Shown here: one piece after another, positions 7,894 to 15,759 of the stretch
Numbering within the stretch: position 1 is the stretch's first letter
Layout: every line of letters starts with the position of its first letter
NCBI GenBank assembly: GCA_910583885.1
Contig: CAJUAC010000015.1
Coordinates: 1-51,037 of the forward strand
DNA length: 51,037 nt
Direction: 5' to 3'
From: an uncultured Oscillospiraceae bacterium
Lineage (GTDB): Bacteria > Bacillota > Clostridia > Oscillospirales > Oscillospiraceae
Made by a program: the position numbers and the translations under genes
The notes under the pieces: generated by a model
What the model was told of the DNA's origin: nothing
The model's input: only the letters and a program-made list of their open reading frames with translations
Databases searched by the model: none

Positions 7894-9114
7894 ATGCGTG
7901 CTTATGAACGGTTTTTGCGCTATGTAAAGATTAACACCGAGTCCGCCGATGGGACGGGGACCAGCCCCAGTACCGCCTGCCAGCTGGATCTGGCCCGGCT
8001 GCTGGAGGGGGAGATGAATGAGCTGGGGCTCCAGGAGGTCAGGATCAGCGAGTTTGGCGTGGTGACGGGCTTCCTGCCCGCCACCCCCGGATGCGAAGGG
8101 GCGCCCGCCCTGGGGCTGATCGCCCACATGGATACCGCCCCCGCTTTTACCGGCGACGGTGTGGAGCCCATCCTCCACCCGGACTACGACGGCGGCGACA
8201 TTGCCCTGCCCAAGGAGGGGCGGGTGATCCGCGCGGCGGATTTCCCGGTGCTGGAGCGGATGAAGGGCCGCACCCTCATTACAGCCGACGGCTCTACCCT
8301 CCTGGGGGCGGACGACAAGGCGGGCATCGCCGAGATCCTGACCCTGTGTGAGGAGCTGTCCGCCCAGGGGCTGCCCCATGGGAAGCTCTGCATTGCCTTC
8401 ACCCCGGACGAGGAGATCGGCGAGGGGGCAGATCACTTTGACGTGCCCGGCTTCGGGGCCCAGTACGCCTATACGATGGACGGCGACCTGGAGGGCGGCA
8501 TTGAATATGAGAACTTCAACGCCGCAAATGCGAAAATCAGCATCACAGGTGTATCTGTCCACCCCGGCTCCGCCAAGGACGCCATGGAGAATGCGCTGCT
8601 GATTGCCATTGAGATCAATTCCCACCTGCCGGCGGACGCCATCCCCGCCCGCACAGAGGGGTATGAGGGCTTTTTCCACCTGGAGTCCCTCAAGGGCGAC
8701 ACGGCGGCCGCCCAGATGGGCTACATCCTCCGGGATCACGACCAGGGGAAGTTCCAGGAGAAGAAGCGGCTGCTGGAGGAGGCTGTCCAGGCGGTCCAGA
8801 AGGCCCATCCCAAGGCAGTTATCTGCCTGGAGCTCAAGGACAGCTATTACAACATGGCCAGCCAGCTGGAGAGCTGTATGCACCTGATCGAGAACGCCAA
8901 GCGGGCTGCGGAGATGGCGGGCCTGACGGCAGCCGTCCACCCCATCCGGGGCGGCACCGACGGTGCGCGGCTGTCCTACCAGGGCCTGCCCTGCCCCAAC
9001 CTGGGCACTGGCGGCTTTAACTTCCACGGCCCCTATGAGTGCATCTCCGTGGAAGGGATGGACAGTGCGGTGTCCATGCTCCGCAACATTGTGGCCCTGT
9101 ATGCCGGGGCCTGA
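7894..9114 (+). CDS. pepT: peptidase T (tripeptide aminopeptidase)
   Basis: Zinc aminopeptidase of family M20B that releases the N-terminal residue of tripeptides in the cytoplasm. It has 406 aa, the usual length. Metal and catalytic marks: HMDTAP (metal His, Asp), LGADDKAG (bridging Asp), TPDEEIGEGA (catalytic and metal Glu), MDGD, and HPIRGGTDGARLS near the C-terminus. A dimerisation/lid domain lies between about residues 210 and 320. GAGAGGAG precedes the ATG. It stands 102 bases downstream of the adenosyltransferase and 41 bases ahead of the zinc-ribbon gene. Confidence 0.95.
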   Translation: MRAYERFLRYVKINTESADGTGTSPSTACQLDLARLLEGEMNELGLQEVRISEFGVVTGFLPATPGCEGAPALGLIAHMDTAPAFTGDGVEPILHPDYDGGDIALPKEGRVIRAADFPVLERMKGRTLITADGSTLLGADDKAGIAEILTLCEELSAQGLPHGKLCIAFTPDEEIGEGADHFDVPGFGAQYAYTMDGDLEGGIEYENFNAANAKISITGVSVHPGSAKDAMENALLIAIEINSHLPADAIPARTEGYEGFFHLESLKGDTAAAQMGYILRDHDQGKFQEKKRLLEEAVQAVQKAHPKAVICLELKDSYYNMASQLESCMHLIENAKRAAEMAGLTAAVHPIRGGTDGARLSYQGLPCPNLGTGGFNFHGPYECISVEGMDSAVSMLRNIVALYAGA

Positions 9115-9155
9115 GCCCGGTTGGAAAAAGAAGCATTGAGGGAGGAGCGTGCGCG

Positions 9156-9503
9156 ATGCAGATGATGGTCTGTGAGAATTGTAGGAAGGTGTACGATTAC
9201 GACAAGGACGAGTTCTGTACCCGGTGCGGCGCGTACAACCAGCCGGGGAAAGCGGGGGCGCCGGTGGTCCGGGTGGATGGCGTCAATGAGCGCACCCACA
9301 GCGGTTCCTTTGCCCACCGGGAGGTACATCGGGAGAAGGCGGTGCGCCGTTTCACCGGGATGGACAAGCCGCGTCCGTCCAAACCGGCAGCCAGCGGCAG
9401 TCAGAATGGCAAACCCATCAAGTGGATATTCTGGATTGTTGCAGTGGCTGTGCTCTACTACGTGGTATTGCCGATCCTGGCGCTCCTGTTCGGGATGATG
9501 TAA
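9156..9503 (+). CDS. small zinc-ribbon, single-span membrane protein
   Basis: Unrecognised 115-aa protein. The N-terminus carries Cys6-x2-Cys9 and Cys21-x2-Cys24, a zinc-ribbon spacing. It is followed by a basic, Pro-rich linker and one transmembrane helix near residues 89-111 with a very short tail, so the ribbon probably faces the cytoplasm. The ATG at 9156 is preceded by GGGAGGAG. The gene closes the plus-strand run that began with pncB and is followed directly by a strong terminator. No function can be assigned. Confidence 0.75.
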   Translation: MQMMVCENCRKVYDYDKDEFCTRCGAYNQPGKAGAPVVRVDGVNERTHSGSFAHREVHREKAVRRFTGMDKPRPSKPAASGSQNGKPIKWIFWIVAVAVLYYVVLPILALLFGMM

Positions 9504-9513
9504 TCCAATCAAA

Positions 9514-9546
9514 GCGGGCCTGGGGACAGCCCCCAGGCCCGTTTTT
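9514..9546 (+). terminator. intrinsic terminator of the pncB-pepT run
   Basis: GGGCCTGGGG / CCCCAGGCCC stem with a short loop, followed by GTTTTT. It starts 11 bases after the zinc-ribbon gene stop. The convergent spmB gene ends 11 bases beyond it. Confidence 0.88.
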
Positions 9547-9556
9547 CTATGGTTGT

Positions 9557-10072
9557 TCAGAACAGCAGCCGTACCGCGAAGGCGGCGGCGGCGAAGCCGG
9601 TGAGATCGGCGATCAGGGCAGCGGGGATGGCGTAGCGGGTTTTGTGTACCCCGGCGGAGCCAAAGTAGACGGCGATGGTATAAAAGGTGGTCTCGGTACT
9701 GCCCAGCATCACGGCGGTGACACGGCCCACATAGGAGTCCGGGCCATGGGCGGCCATGAGCTCACTGCCGATGGCCAGCGCGCCGCTGCCGCTGACCGGG
9801 CGGATGAAGAGCAGGGCCGCCGTCTCCGGCGGGATGCCCAGGCGGATCAGCAGGGGCTCCAGCAGCCCGCCCAGCACCTCCATTGCACCGGAGGCACGCA
9901 GCATATACACTGCCGTCATCAGCCCCACCAGGGCCGGCAGGATGCGCAGCAGGATCGTCAGCCCCTCCTCTGCGCCCCGGGTCAGGGCGGCGTAGACGTC
10001 CACCCGTTTGCACAGGCCGAACAGGGCGGTAGAGGCCAGCAGCAGGGGCACCAGGTAAGCGGAATAGTCCAT
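9557..10072 (-). CDS. spmB: spore maturation protein B
   Basis: Membrane protein of the SpmA/SpmB pair, needed for normal dehydration of the spore core in Bacillus; the mechanism is unknown. The 171-aa protein has several hydrophobic helices and the nucleoside-transporter-gate-like region with FIRPVSGSGA and GSTETTFYTIAVYFG, both strongly conserved in SpmB. The ATG at 10072 was chosen because GAGGAGG lies six bases upstream and the protein then begins with MDYSAYLVP. It starts 11 bases after spmA ends. Confidence 0.93.
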   Translation of the reverse strand: MDYSAYLVPLLLASTALFGLCKRVDVYAALTRGAEEGLTILLRILPALVGLMTAVYMLRASGAMEVLGGLLEPLLIRLGIPPETAALLFIRPVSGSGALAIGSELMAAHGPDSYVGRVTAVMLGSTETTFYTIAVYFGSAGVHKTRYAIPAALIADLTGFAAAAFAVRLLF

Positions 10073-10083
10073 CTCCCGCCTCC

Positions 10084-10662
10084 TCAGCGCCGCCAGAGGC
10101 GGGAGAAGAGCCTGGCGGCCAGCAGCCCGGCGATTACCGACATCACGGACGCCATCCACACAGCCGGCAGGATATCAAAAGCATTCTGGGCCCCCAGGGC
10201 CGCCCGTACCCCCGCCACTGTGGTGGGCAGCAGCTGGATGGAGGCGGTATTGAGTACCACCAGGGTACACAGCTCGTCGGAGGCCCAGCCCCCGCAGCCC
10301 TTTGCCATCCGGCTGGCGGCCTGGATGCCCAGGGGCGTGGCCGCATTGCCCAGGCCCAGCAGGTTGGCAGACACGTTGCCTGACAGTGCCGCCAGGGTCT
10401 CCGGATCCCGGCAGGCCCGGGGCAGCAGGCGGCTGAGCAGGGGCCGGAACAGGCTGCTGAGGCCGTCCATCAGGCCGCTGGCCTTCATAATGGACATCAC
10501 CCCGTTCCACAGGCACATGATGCCCGCCATTTTCAGGCAGAGCTCCACTGCCGCCGCCGCGCCCTCCATAGCCGCACTGCCCACCGCGCCGATGCTCCCG
10601 TTGGTGATGCCGAACACCACGGAAATTGCCACCATCCCCGTCCAGATCCACGCCATTGCCAT
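10084..10662 (-). CDS. spmA: spore maturation protein A
   Basis: Partner of SpmB in spore core dehydration and an integral membrane protein of 192 aa. Features seen: an N-terminal hydrophobic span, SANLLGLGNAATPLGI (the most conserved SpmA segment), LVVLNTASIQLLPTTVA, and a C-terminal helix. A GTG nine bases upstream is also in frame, but it sits one base from the AAAGGAG ribosome site. The ATG at 10662, ten bases from that site, is therefore preferred. Together with spmB this indicates an endospore-forming lineage. Confidence 0.93.
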   Translation of the reverse strand: MAMAWIWTGMVAISVVFGITNGSIGAVGSAAMEGAAAAVELCLKMAGIMCLWNGVMSIMKASGLMDGLSSLFRPLLSRLLPRACRDPETLAALSGNVSANLLGLGNAATPLGIQAASRMAKGCGGWASDELCTLVVLNTASIQLLPTTVAGVRAALGAQNAFDILPAVWMASVMSVIAGLLAARLFSRLWRR

Positions 10663-10705
10663 ATCCCACACGCTCCTTTTTTGATTGGACAGCCGTCCCT
10701 ATACA

Positions 10706-10735
10706 AATATAGCGGCTGAAAACGGAAACATGCAA
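10706..10735 (-). promoter_or_regulatory. possible spmA promoter
   Basis: TTGCAT (10735-10730), 18-base spacer, TATATT (10711-10706), about 44 bases before the spmA ATG. It reads as a vegetative site; a sporulation sigma site could be present instead. Confidence 0.4.
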
Positions 10736-10765
10736 AACTTTCCAGCCAAATTTTTTAAGTGCGTG

Positions 10766-10795
10766 TTGAAATGCATGGCAGGTTTGTGGTAGTCT
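10766..10795 (+). promoter_or_regulatory. possible promoter of the AbrB-type regulator
   Basis: TTGAAA (10766-10771), 18-base spacer, TAGTCT (10790-10795), 55 bases ahead of the ATG. The -10 is poor. Confidence 0.4.
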
Positions 10796-10850
10796 AGTAG
10801 GGAAGAAGGCCAGCGGCAGCCGGCCAATCTATCAGACAGGAGGACGGGAT

Positions 10851-11102
10851 ATGAAGTCCACCGGGATTGTGAGAAGGATTGACGAACTGGGGCGGATCGT
10901 TCTGCCAATTGAACTGCGGCGGACCTTGGATATCGGCGAGAGGGAGGCCATGGAGATTTTTGTGGACGGCCCTGCCATCGTGCTCAAGAAGTACCGTCCT
11001 ACCTGCATTTTTTGTGACAGTGCAAAGGACATTACGATTTTCCGAGGGAAGAATATCTGCCCGAAATGCCTGGAGGAGCTGCGCAGCGCCCAGGCAGAGT
11101 AA
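10851..11102 (+). CDS. AbrB/SpoVT-type regulator with C-terminal zinc ribbon
   Basis: Small DNA-binding transition-state regulator. Residues 1-48 form the swapped-hairpin SpoVT/AbrB domain (STGIVRRIDELGRIVLPIEL, then REAMEIFVDG and AIVLKKY). The C-terminal 30 residues carry Cys52-x2-Cys55 and Cys70-x2-Cys73, a compact zinc knuckle that AbrB itself lacks. At 83 aa it is slightly shorter than AbrB. CAGGAGG lies seven bases before the ATG. It is monocistronic and divergent from spmA, so control of sporulation or transition-state genes is plausible but unproven. Confidence 0.88.
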   Translation: MKSTGIVRRIDELGRIVLPIELRRTLDIGEREAMEIFVDGPAIVLKKYRPTCIFCDSAKDITIFRGKNICPKCLEELRSAQAE

Positions 11103-11195
11103 GAACCTGTATTCACAGGTTTCAAGACTTTTTAACGCAGCAGGACGGAAAAATCCCCGTCCGGACAGCGTTCAACGCCCGTGAATACAGGTTCT
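11102..11195. repeat. MITE-like palindromic element 1
   Basis: A 94-bp element bounded by perfect 15-bp terminal inverted repeats AGAACCTGTATTCAC / GTGAATACAGGTTCT. Inside is a nested dyad: AACGC...GCGTT around AGGACGG / CCGTCC. The left end is the last base of the AbrB-gene stop codon. It has no coding capacity. It shares the internal GGACAGCGTT word and the design of the element at 30077-30237. Confidence 0.65.
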
Positions 11196-11199
11196 AAGA

Positions 11200-11230
11200 G
11201 AGCCGGATGCTGGAAAACAGCATCCGGCTC
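11200..11230. terminator. hairpin at the end of uvrC
   Basis: Perfect 13-bp stem GAGCCGGATGCTG / CAGCATCCGGCTC with loop GAAAA, three bases beyond the uvrC stop. The T-runs on either side are short (TCTCTT on minus, CCCTTTATT on plus). It probably terminates uvrC and may block read-through from the AbrB-type gene. Confidence 0.65.
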
Positions 11231-11233
11231 CCT

Positions 11234-13063
11234 TTATTGCCCCTCCGGGGCTGGGTGGGCCCACAGGTATACCGCCTGGGCGGCGTTTTTCGGAACCACC
11301 TCCAGCAGCTCCTCCAGGCTGGCCTCCCGGATGGCGCGCACGCTCTTGAATTTTTTCAGCAGCGCAATGCGGCGGGCCTCCCCCACACCGGGGATGCCGT
11401 CCAGGGTGGAGCCGCGCACACTCTTGCCGTGGCTCTGGCGGTTGTAGGTGATGGCGAAGCGGTGGGTCTCCTCCTGGATGCGGCCGATGAGGGAGAAAAC
11501 CGCCTGGTTCCCCTGGATGCCGATCTCCCGGCCCTCCGGTGTGACCAGGGCGCGGGTGCGGTGCCGGTCGTCCTTGACCATACCGAAGATGGGGATGGCC
11601 AGGCCAAAGTGCTCTGTCACCCGCCGGGCCACCTTGGCGTGCTGTTCACCGCCGTCGATGAGGAACACATCCGGCAGAGGCATGAACTTCTTGTCCTGCT
11701 CCATATAGTGGGTCAACCGCCGCGTCAGGACCTCCTCCATGGATTTATAGTCGTCGGGATGGCCGTCCAGGCCCTTGATGCGGAAGCGCCGGTAGCGGTC
11801 CTTGGCGGGCTTGGAGCCCTGGAAGACCACCATGGAGGCGACGATGTCCTCGGCGCCGGTATTGGAAATGTCGTAGGACTCCAGCCACTCCGGCGGCTCT
11901 GCCAGGCCCAGCAGCTTCCCCAGCAGCTCGATGGTGCGGCTGGCCCGCTCCTGGCTGGAGGTCTGGCGTTCCGCCTCCTCCCGGGCGTTGGCCGCGGCCA
12001 GCTGGAGCACCTGGGCCCGGTCCCCCCGCTGGGGGACCCGCAGGATCACCCGGTGGCCCGCCTTCTCGCTCAGGAGCTGCTCGAGCACCTCCTGATCCTC
12101 CACACTCACAGGGAGGAAGATCTCCCGGGGCAGGGCAGAGCGTCCGCCATAGTATTGCAGCAGCAGGGCGGAGAGGATCTCCCCCTCGTCCTCCAGGGCG
12201 GAGGCGCCAAACAGCTCCGCCTCCCGGCCGGTCAGCTGGCCCTCCTCGTAGTGGAGTACCGCATAGCAGCACTTGGCCTCCAGGTACAGGCCCCAAACGT
12301 CGGTGTCTGCGCACACACCAGCAATCACCTTCTGCCGCTTGCCCAGGACCTTGATGGCCTGGATACGGTCGCGCAGGGCGGCGGCCTCCTCAAAGCGCAG
12401 CGCCTCGGCGGCCTCCTGCATCTCCTTCTCCAGCTGGGCGGTCACCAGGCGCACCTTGCCCTCCAGCAGCTGCACCGCCAGGTCGATCCGCCGGTTGTAC
12501 TCCTCCGCGCTCATCTCCGGCCGGCAGAAGCCGTCGCACCGGCCCATGTGGTGGTTCAGGCAGGGTCGCTCCTTGCCGATGTCCCGGGGGAAGGTCTTGT
12601 GGCAGGTGGGCAGATGGAGGGCGTTGCGGATGGCGTCCAGGGCGGAGCGGGTCTCCAGGCGGCCGCCGTAGGGACCGAAGTACCGGGCCCCGTCGCTGGC
12701 AACCCGGCTGACGATGGAGAAACGGCGGTACTGCTCCCGGCTGAGCCGGACAAAGGGATAGCCCTTGTCGTCCTTGAGCAGGATGTTGTAGCGGGGCATG
12801 TACTGCTTGATGAGCGCGTTTTCCAGCACAAGGGCCTCAAACTCCGTGCCTACGATGATGGTGTCAAATTCATGCACCAGGCTCACCATGGTCTGGGTCT
12901 TGAGGTTGTGGCCCCGTCCGGCCTGGAAGTACTGGCTCACCCGGTTTTTCAGCTTTTTTGCCTTGCCCACATAGATCACCGTGCCGTCCTTGCCATGCAT
13001 CAGGTACACGCCCGGGGCCAGGGGCAGGCTGTTGGCCTTTTCCAGCAGCTCTTCCTTGGTCAT
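11234..13063 (-). CDS. uvrC: excinuclease ABC subunit C
   Basis: Dual-incision nuclease of UvrABC nucleotide excision repair. The 609-aa protein has a GIY-YIG domain at the N-terminus (GVYLMHGKDGTVIYVGKAKK), a Cys-rich patch with CNHHMGRCDGFC-type context (CLNHHMGRCDGFC), a UVR segment near residue 200, the RNase H-like endonuclease (DVFLIDGGEQHAK) and a C-terminal helix-hairpin-helix (LDGIPGVGEARR). The ATG at 13063 was chosen for the GGAAGGA site upstream and the standard family start MTKEELLEKA. An earlier ATG would run through the HPr terminator. Confidence 0.95.
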   Translation of the reverse strand: MTKEELLEKANSLPLAPGVYLMHGKDGTVIYVGKAKKLKNRVSQYFQAGRGHNLKTQTMVSLVHEFDTIIVGTEFEALVLENALIKQYMPRYNILLKDDKGYPFVRLSREQYRRFSIVSRVASDGARYFGPYGGRLETRSALDAIRNALHLPTCHKTFPRDIGKERPCLNHHMGRCDGFCRPEMSAEEYNRRIDLAVQLLEGKVRLVTAQLEKEMQEAAEALRFEEAAALRDRIQAIKVLGKRQKVIAGVCADTDVWGLYLEAKCCYAVLHYEEGQLTGREAELFGASALEDEGEILSALLLQYYGGRSALPREIFLPVSVEDQEVLEQLLSEKAGHRVILRVPQRGDRAQVLQLAAANAREEAERQTSSQERASRTIELLGKLLGLAEPPEWLESYDISNTGAEDIVASMVVFQGSKPAKDRYRRFRIKGLDGHPDDYKSMEEVLTRRLTHYMEQDKKFMPLPDVFLIDGGEQHAKVARRVTEHFGLAIPIFGMVKDDRHRTRALVTPEGREIGIQGNQAVFSLIGRIQEETHRFAITYNRQSHGKSVRGSTLDGIPGVGEARRIALLKKFKSVRAIREASLEELLEVVPKNAAQAVYLWAHPAPEGQ

Positions 13064-13095
13064 AGTCCGTCCTTCCCCCGGGGCAGGCCCCGGGA

Positions 13096-13133
13096 AATAA
13101 AGTAAAAGACTGTTCCGTTGCCGAAACAGTCTT
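13096..13133 (-). terminator. intrinsic terminator after the HPr gene
   Basis: Stem AAGACTGTT / AACAGTCTT with a 10-base loop, followed on the minus strand by TTACTTTATTT. It lies between the HPr stop and the uvrC start, so uvrC is likely to have its own promoter or depend on read-through. Confidence 0.75.
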
Positions 13134-13149
13134 CTCATCCGTCATGCAC

Positions 13150-13416
13150 TTATTCGCCGAATTCCCCGGAACGGACCAGCTCGGCAAGGGCCTCGACAGC
13201 TTCCTTCTCATCGGAGCCGTCGGCGATCAGGGTAATCGTCGTACCCTTCACAATCCCCAGAGACAAGACGCCCAGCAAACTCTTTGCATTGACCCTGCGC
13301 TCGTCCTTCTCTACCCAGATGCCGCTCTTGAATTCATTGGCCTTGCGGATGAAATAGGTGGCAGGTCTTGCGTGCAGACCAACCTCGTTGTTAATGGTGA
13401 CTTCCTGAGTATACAT
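13150..13416 (-). CDS. ptsH: phosphocarrier protein HPr
   Basis: Phosphocarrier of the sugar phosphotransferase system, accepting phosphate from enzyme I on His15 (GLHARPAT). It also has the regulatory Ser46 in NAKSLLGVLSLGI that HPr kinase phosphorylates for CcpA-linked catabolite control. With both residues present it is HPr rather than Crh. Length is 88 aa. GAGGAG is eight bases from the ATG. No enzyme I gene is adjacent; the gene is monocistronic with its own strong promoter and terminator. Confidence 0.94.
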   Translation of the reverse strand: MYTQEVTINNEVGLHARPATYFIRKANEFKSGIWVEKDERRVNAKSLLGVLSLGIVKGTTITLIADGSDEKEAVEALAELVRSGEFGE

Positions 13417-13479
13417 ACCGATATCTCCTCTTCATATCTCAATCTGCATGGTGGTTCGCAGCTCGGGAATATAGTTATT

Positions 13480-13508
13480 ATGTTAGCAAATTTCTTTTTT
13501 TTCGTCAA
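13480..13508 (-). promoter_or_regulatory. HPr promoter
   Basis: TTGACG (13508-13503), 17-base A-rich spacer, TAACAT (13485-13480), followed by a ~65-base leader to the ptsH ATG. The rest of the 283-base gap up to 13699 shows nothing else convincing. Confidence 0.75.
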
Positions 13509-13699
13509 TAGCACATTATACAAAATTATCCGGTGAATCCAGACGTCTCCACGCCATTTTGTGGGAAAATTTATGGAAGAATCCAGATTCAGCCCTGATA
13601 TCGCCATTATTTTCACACTTTAAAGGAAAGTATTCCCGGATTGCGCGGGGATTATGCTTCCCGCTGACGGTATCCTATGCGGGGGGAATCGGGGAGGTG

Positions 13700-14572
13700 T
13701 CACAGGCTGTCCGGCGAATACGCCCCGAAGCCCTCCCCGAGCACCTCGTGGGCCTCGCAGACAATAATAAAGGCGTTGGGGTCGATGGCTGTGACGGAGG
13801 CCTTGATAGCGGCGATCTGGCTGCGCTTGAAGGCGCACAGGACCACCTGCTTCAGATCCCCGCTGTACCCGCCCCGGCCGTCCAGCAGGGTGATGCCCAG
13901 ATCCATTTGCAGCAGATGCTTTGCGATCTCCTGGCTTTTGGCACTGATGATGTAGGCAATTTTAGCGTTGATGGAACCATAGACCACCATGTCCATGGCC
14001 AGGCTGGAGATGTACATGGCGATGATGCCGTAGAGGGCGTTATTGACGTTGCGGAAGACCAGTGCGTAGGCGCAGATCACCATTACATCAATGCACAGGC
14101 ACAGCCGCCCGATGGACAGCTGGTGGATTTTGTACTTCAGCAGGCGTGCGGCCAGCTCGGTGCCGCCGGTGGTAGCCCCCACGCCCAGCAGCAGGCCCAT
14201 GGACAGCCCCAGCAGGACGCCGCCATAAATGCTGCTCAGCAGCGGATCCATGGGCTGGAAGGTGTGCAGGGCCGCCAGGCCGTCGATCATCAGGGATCCT
14301 GCGGCCATGGCGTACAGGGAGGAGACCAGGATGCGGATCCCCTGCTTGCGCACGCCAATGAGGAACAAGGGGACATTCAGTACAATAACTGTGATACCAA
14401 CCGGGAGCAGGCCGGCAAAGCGGTTGACAATCTGGGCCACGCCGGTAAAGCCGCCCATAGAGATGTTGTTTGGCTGGAAGAACCAGTTAAACGACAGGGC
14501 GTAGATGGCGCTGCCCAGGGTAATCACCCCGTACTCATAGAACAGGCGCAGGATAGGGTTCTTGATCTTCAT
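13700..14572 (-). CDS. YitT-family membrane protein
   Basis: Member of the YitT family (DUF161 membrane part plus DUF2179 soluble domain), of unknown function and common in Firmicutes. The 290-aa protein shows about five hydrophobic segments, starting with GVITLGSAIYALSFNWFFQP and the family motif NNISMGGFTGVAQI. A glycine-rich ATTGGTELAARLL loop follows, and the C-terminal ~90 residues form the DUF2179 domain (DLGITLLDGRGGYSGDLKQV). Tandem ATGs at 14575 and 14572 follow GAGGAG; the second has better spacing. It lies downstream of the GGGtGRT operon behind its terminator. Confidence 0.9.
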   Translation of the reverse strand: MKIKNPILRLFYEYGVITLGSAIYALSFNWFFQPNNISMGGFTGVAQIVNRFAGLLPVGITVIVLNVPLFLIGVRKQGIRILVSSLYAMAAGSLMIDGLAALHTFQPMDPLLSSIYGGVLLGLSMGLLLGVGATTGGTELAARLLKYKIHQLSIGRLCLCIDVMVICAYALVFRNVNNALYGIIAMYISSLAMDMVVYGSINAKIAYIISAKSQEIAKHLLQMDLGITLLDGRGGYSGDLKQVVLCAFKRSQIAAIKASVTAIDPNAFIIVCEAHEVLGEGFGAYSPDSL

Positions 14573-14653
14573 CATCTTCTCCTCTTTCTTTCCGATTTGG
14601 ATGGCTGGGATAGGCGCCGCCCCGGAGACAGCCGCACAGGTGGGCGCGGGTGC

Positions 14654-14705
14654 TAAAAACAGGAATCACATCCTGGCGTTCCCGCCAAGTGACGTGATTC
14701 CTGCT
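14654..14705 (-). terminator. intrinsic terminator of the NifU-like/GGGtGRT operon
   Basis: Stem GCAGGAATCAC / GTGATTCCTG with an inner GGCG/CGCC hairpin, then TTTTT on the minus strand, about 40 bases after the GGGtGRT gene stop. It insulates the YitT gene. Confidence 0.85.
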
Positions 14706-14742
14706 TTTATTCCGCTAAGGGCAGGAGCCTGCTGGGAGAGGC

Positions 14743-15741
14743 TTACTTCAAGCTCTCGGCAACTGCCACGGCCACAGCGACGGTAGCGCCCACCATGGGA
14801 TTGTTGCCCATGCCGAGGAAGCCCATCATCTCCACGTGGGCGGGGACGGAGGAGCTGCCGGCGAACTGGGCGTCAGAGTGCATCCGGCCCATGGTGTCAG
14901 TCATGCCGTAGGAGGCAGGGCCGGCGGCCATGTTGTCGGGGTGCAGGGTGCGGCCGGTGCCGCCGCCGGAGGCCACGGAGAAGTACTTCTTCCCCTGCTC
15001 CACGCACTCCTTCTTATAGGTGCCCGCTACGGGGTGCTGGAAGCGGGTGGGGTTGGTGGAGTTGCCGGTGATGGACACATCCACGCCCTCCAGGTGCATG
15101 ATTGCCACGCCCTCGCGCACGTCGTCTGCGCCGTAGCAGCGCACATTGGCCCGCTCGCCCTCGCTGTAGCGGATCTCCTTGACCACGTTCACCTTGCCGG
15201 TGCCGTAGTCAAACTGGGTCTGGACATAGGTGAAGCCGTTGATGCGGCTGATGATCTGGGCAGCGTCCTTGCCCAGGCCGTTGAGGATAACGCGCAGGGG
15301 CTCCTTGCGGGCCTTGTTGGCGTTCTTGACAATGCCGATAGCGCCCTCAGCGGCGGCGAAGGACTCGTGGCCGGCCAGGAACGCGAAGCACTTGCTCTCG
15401 TCGCTGAGGAGCATCGCACCCAGGTTGCCGTGGCCCAGGCCCACCTTGCGGTCGTCGGCCACGCTGCCGTCGATGCAGAAGGCCTGCAGGCCCTCGCCGA
15501 TGGCGCGGGCGGCGTCAGCAGCGGAGGAGACGTTCTTCTTGATAGCGATAGCCGCGCCTACCACGTAGGCCCAGCAGGCGTTTTCAAAGCAGATGGGCTG
15601 GATGCCCTTGACGATCTCATAGGGGTCAAAGCCCTTCTCCTGGCAGATGGCGCGGCACTCTTCGACATCCTTGATGCCGTACTGAGCGAGGACGCCGTTG
15701 ATCTTGTCGATTCTTCTCTCGTAGCTTTCAAACAGAGCCAT
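14743..15741 (-). CDS. GGGtGRT-family protein
   Basis: A 332-aa soluble protein of the family named after its motif, here GGGTGRT at residues 259-265 followed by LHPDNMAAGP. The function is unknown. It starts MALFESYERRIDKINGVL and is Gly/Ala-rich in the last third, where long stretches are near-invariant in relatives as I recall them (GSSSVPAHVEMMGFLGMGNN). It has no membrane span or signal peptide. A ribosome site (GAGGAGG) lies in the 18-base gap after the NifU-like gene, so the two are translationally close. The family habitually sits beside a NifU-like scaffold gene, which suggests a joint role in metal-cluster or sulfur handling. That role is inference. Confidence 0.87.
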   Translation of the reverse strand: MALFESYERRIDKINGVLAQYGIKDVEECRAICQEKGFDPYEIVKGIQPICFENACWAYVVGAAIAIKKNVSSAADAARAIGEGLQAFCIDGSVADDRKVGLGHGNLGAMLLSDESKCFAFLAGHESFAAAEGAIGIVKNANKARKEPLRVILNGLGKDAAQIISRINGFTYVQTQFDYGTGKVNVVKEIRYSEGERANVRCYGADDVREGVAIMHLEGVDVSITGNSTNPTRFQHPVAGTYKKECVEQGKKYFSVASGGGTGRTLHPDNMAAGPASYGMTDTMGRMHSDAQFAGSSSVPAHVEMMGFLGMGNNPMVGATVAVAVAVAESLK

Positions 15742-15759
15742 AATTTTTGTCCTCCTCTC

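Noticed and set aside
13417..13699. Possible regulatory RNA or gene between HPr and the YitT-family gene
   Set aside because: Only the HPr promoter could be supported; no stem-rich element or credible frame was seen.
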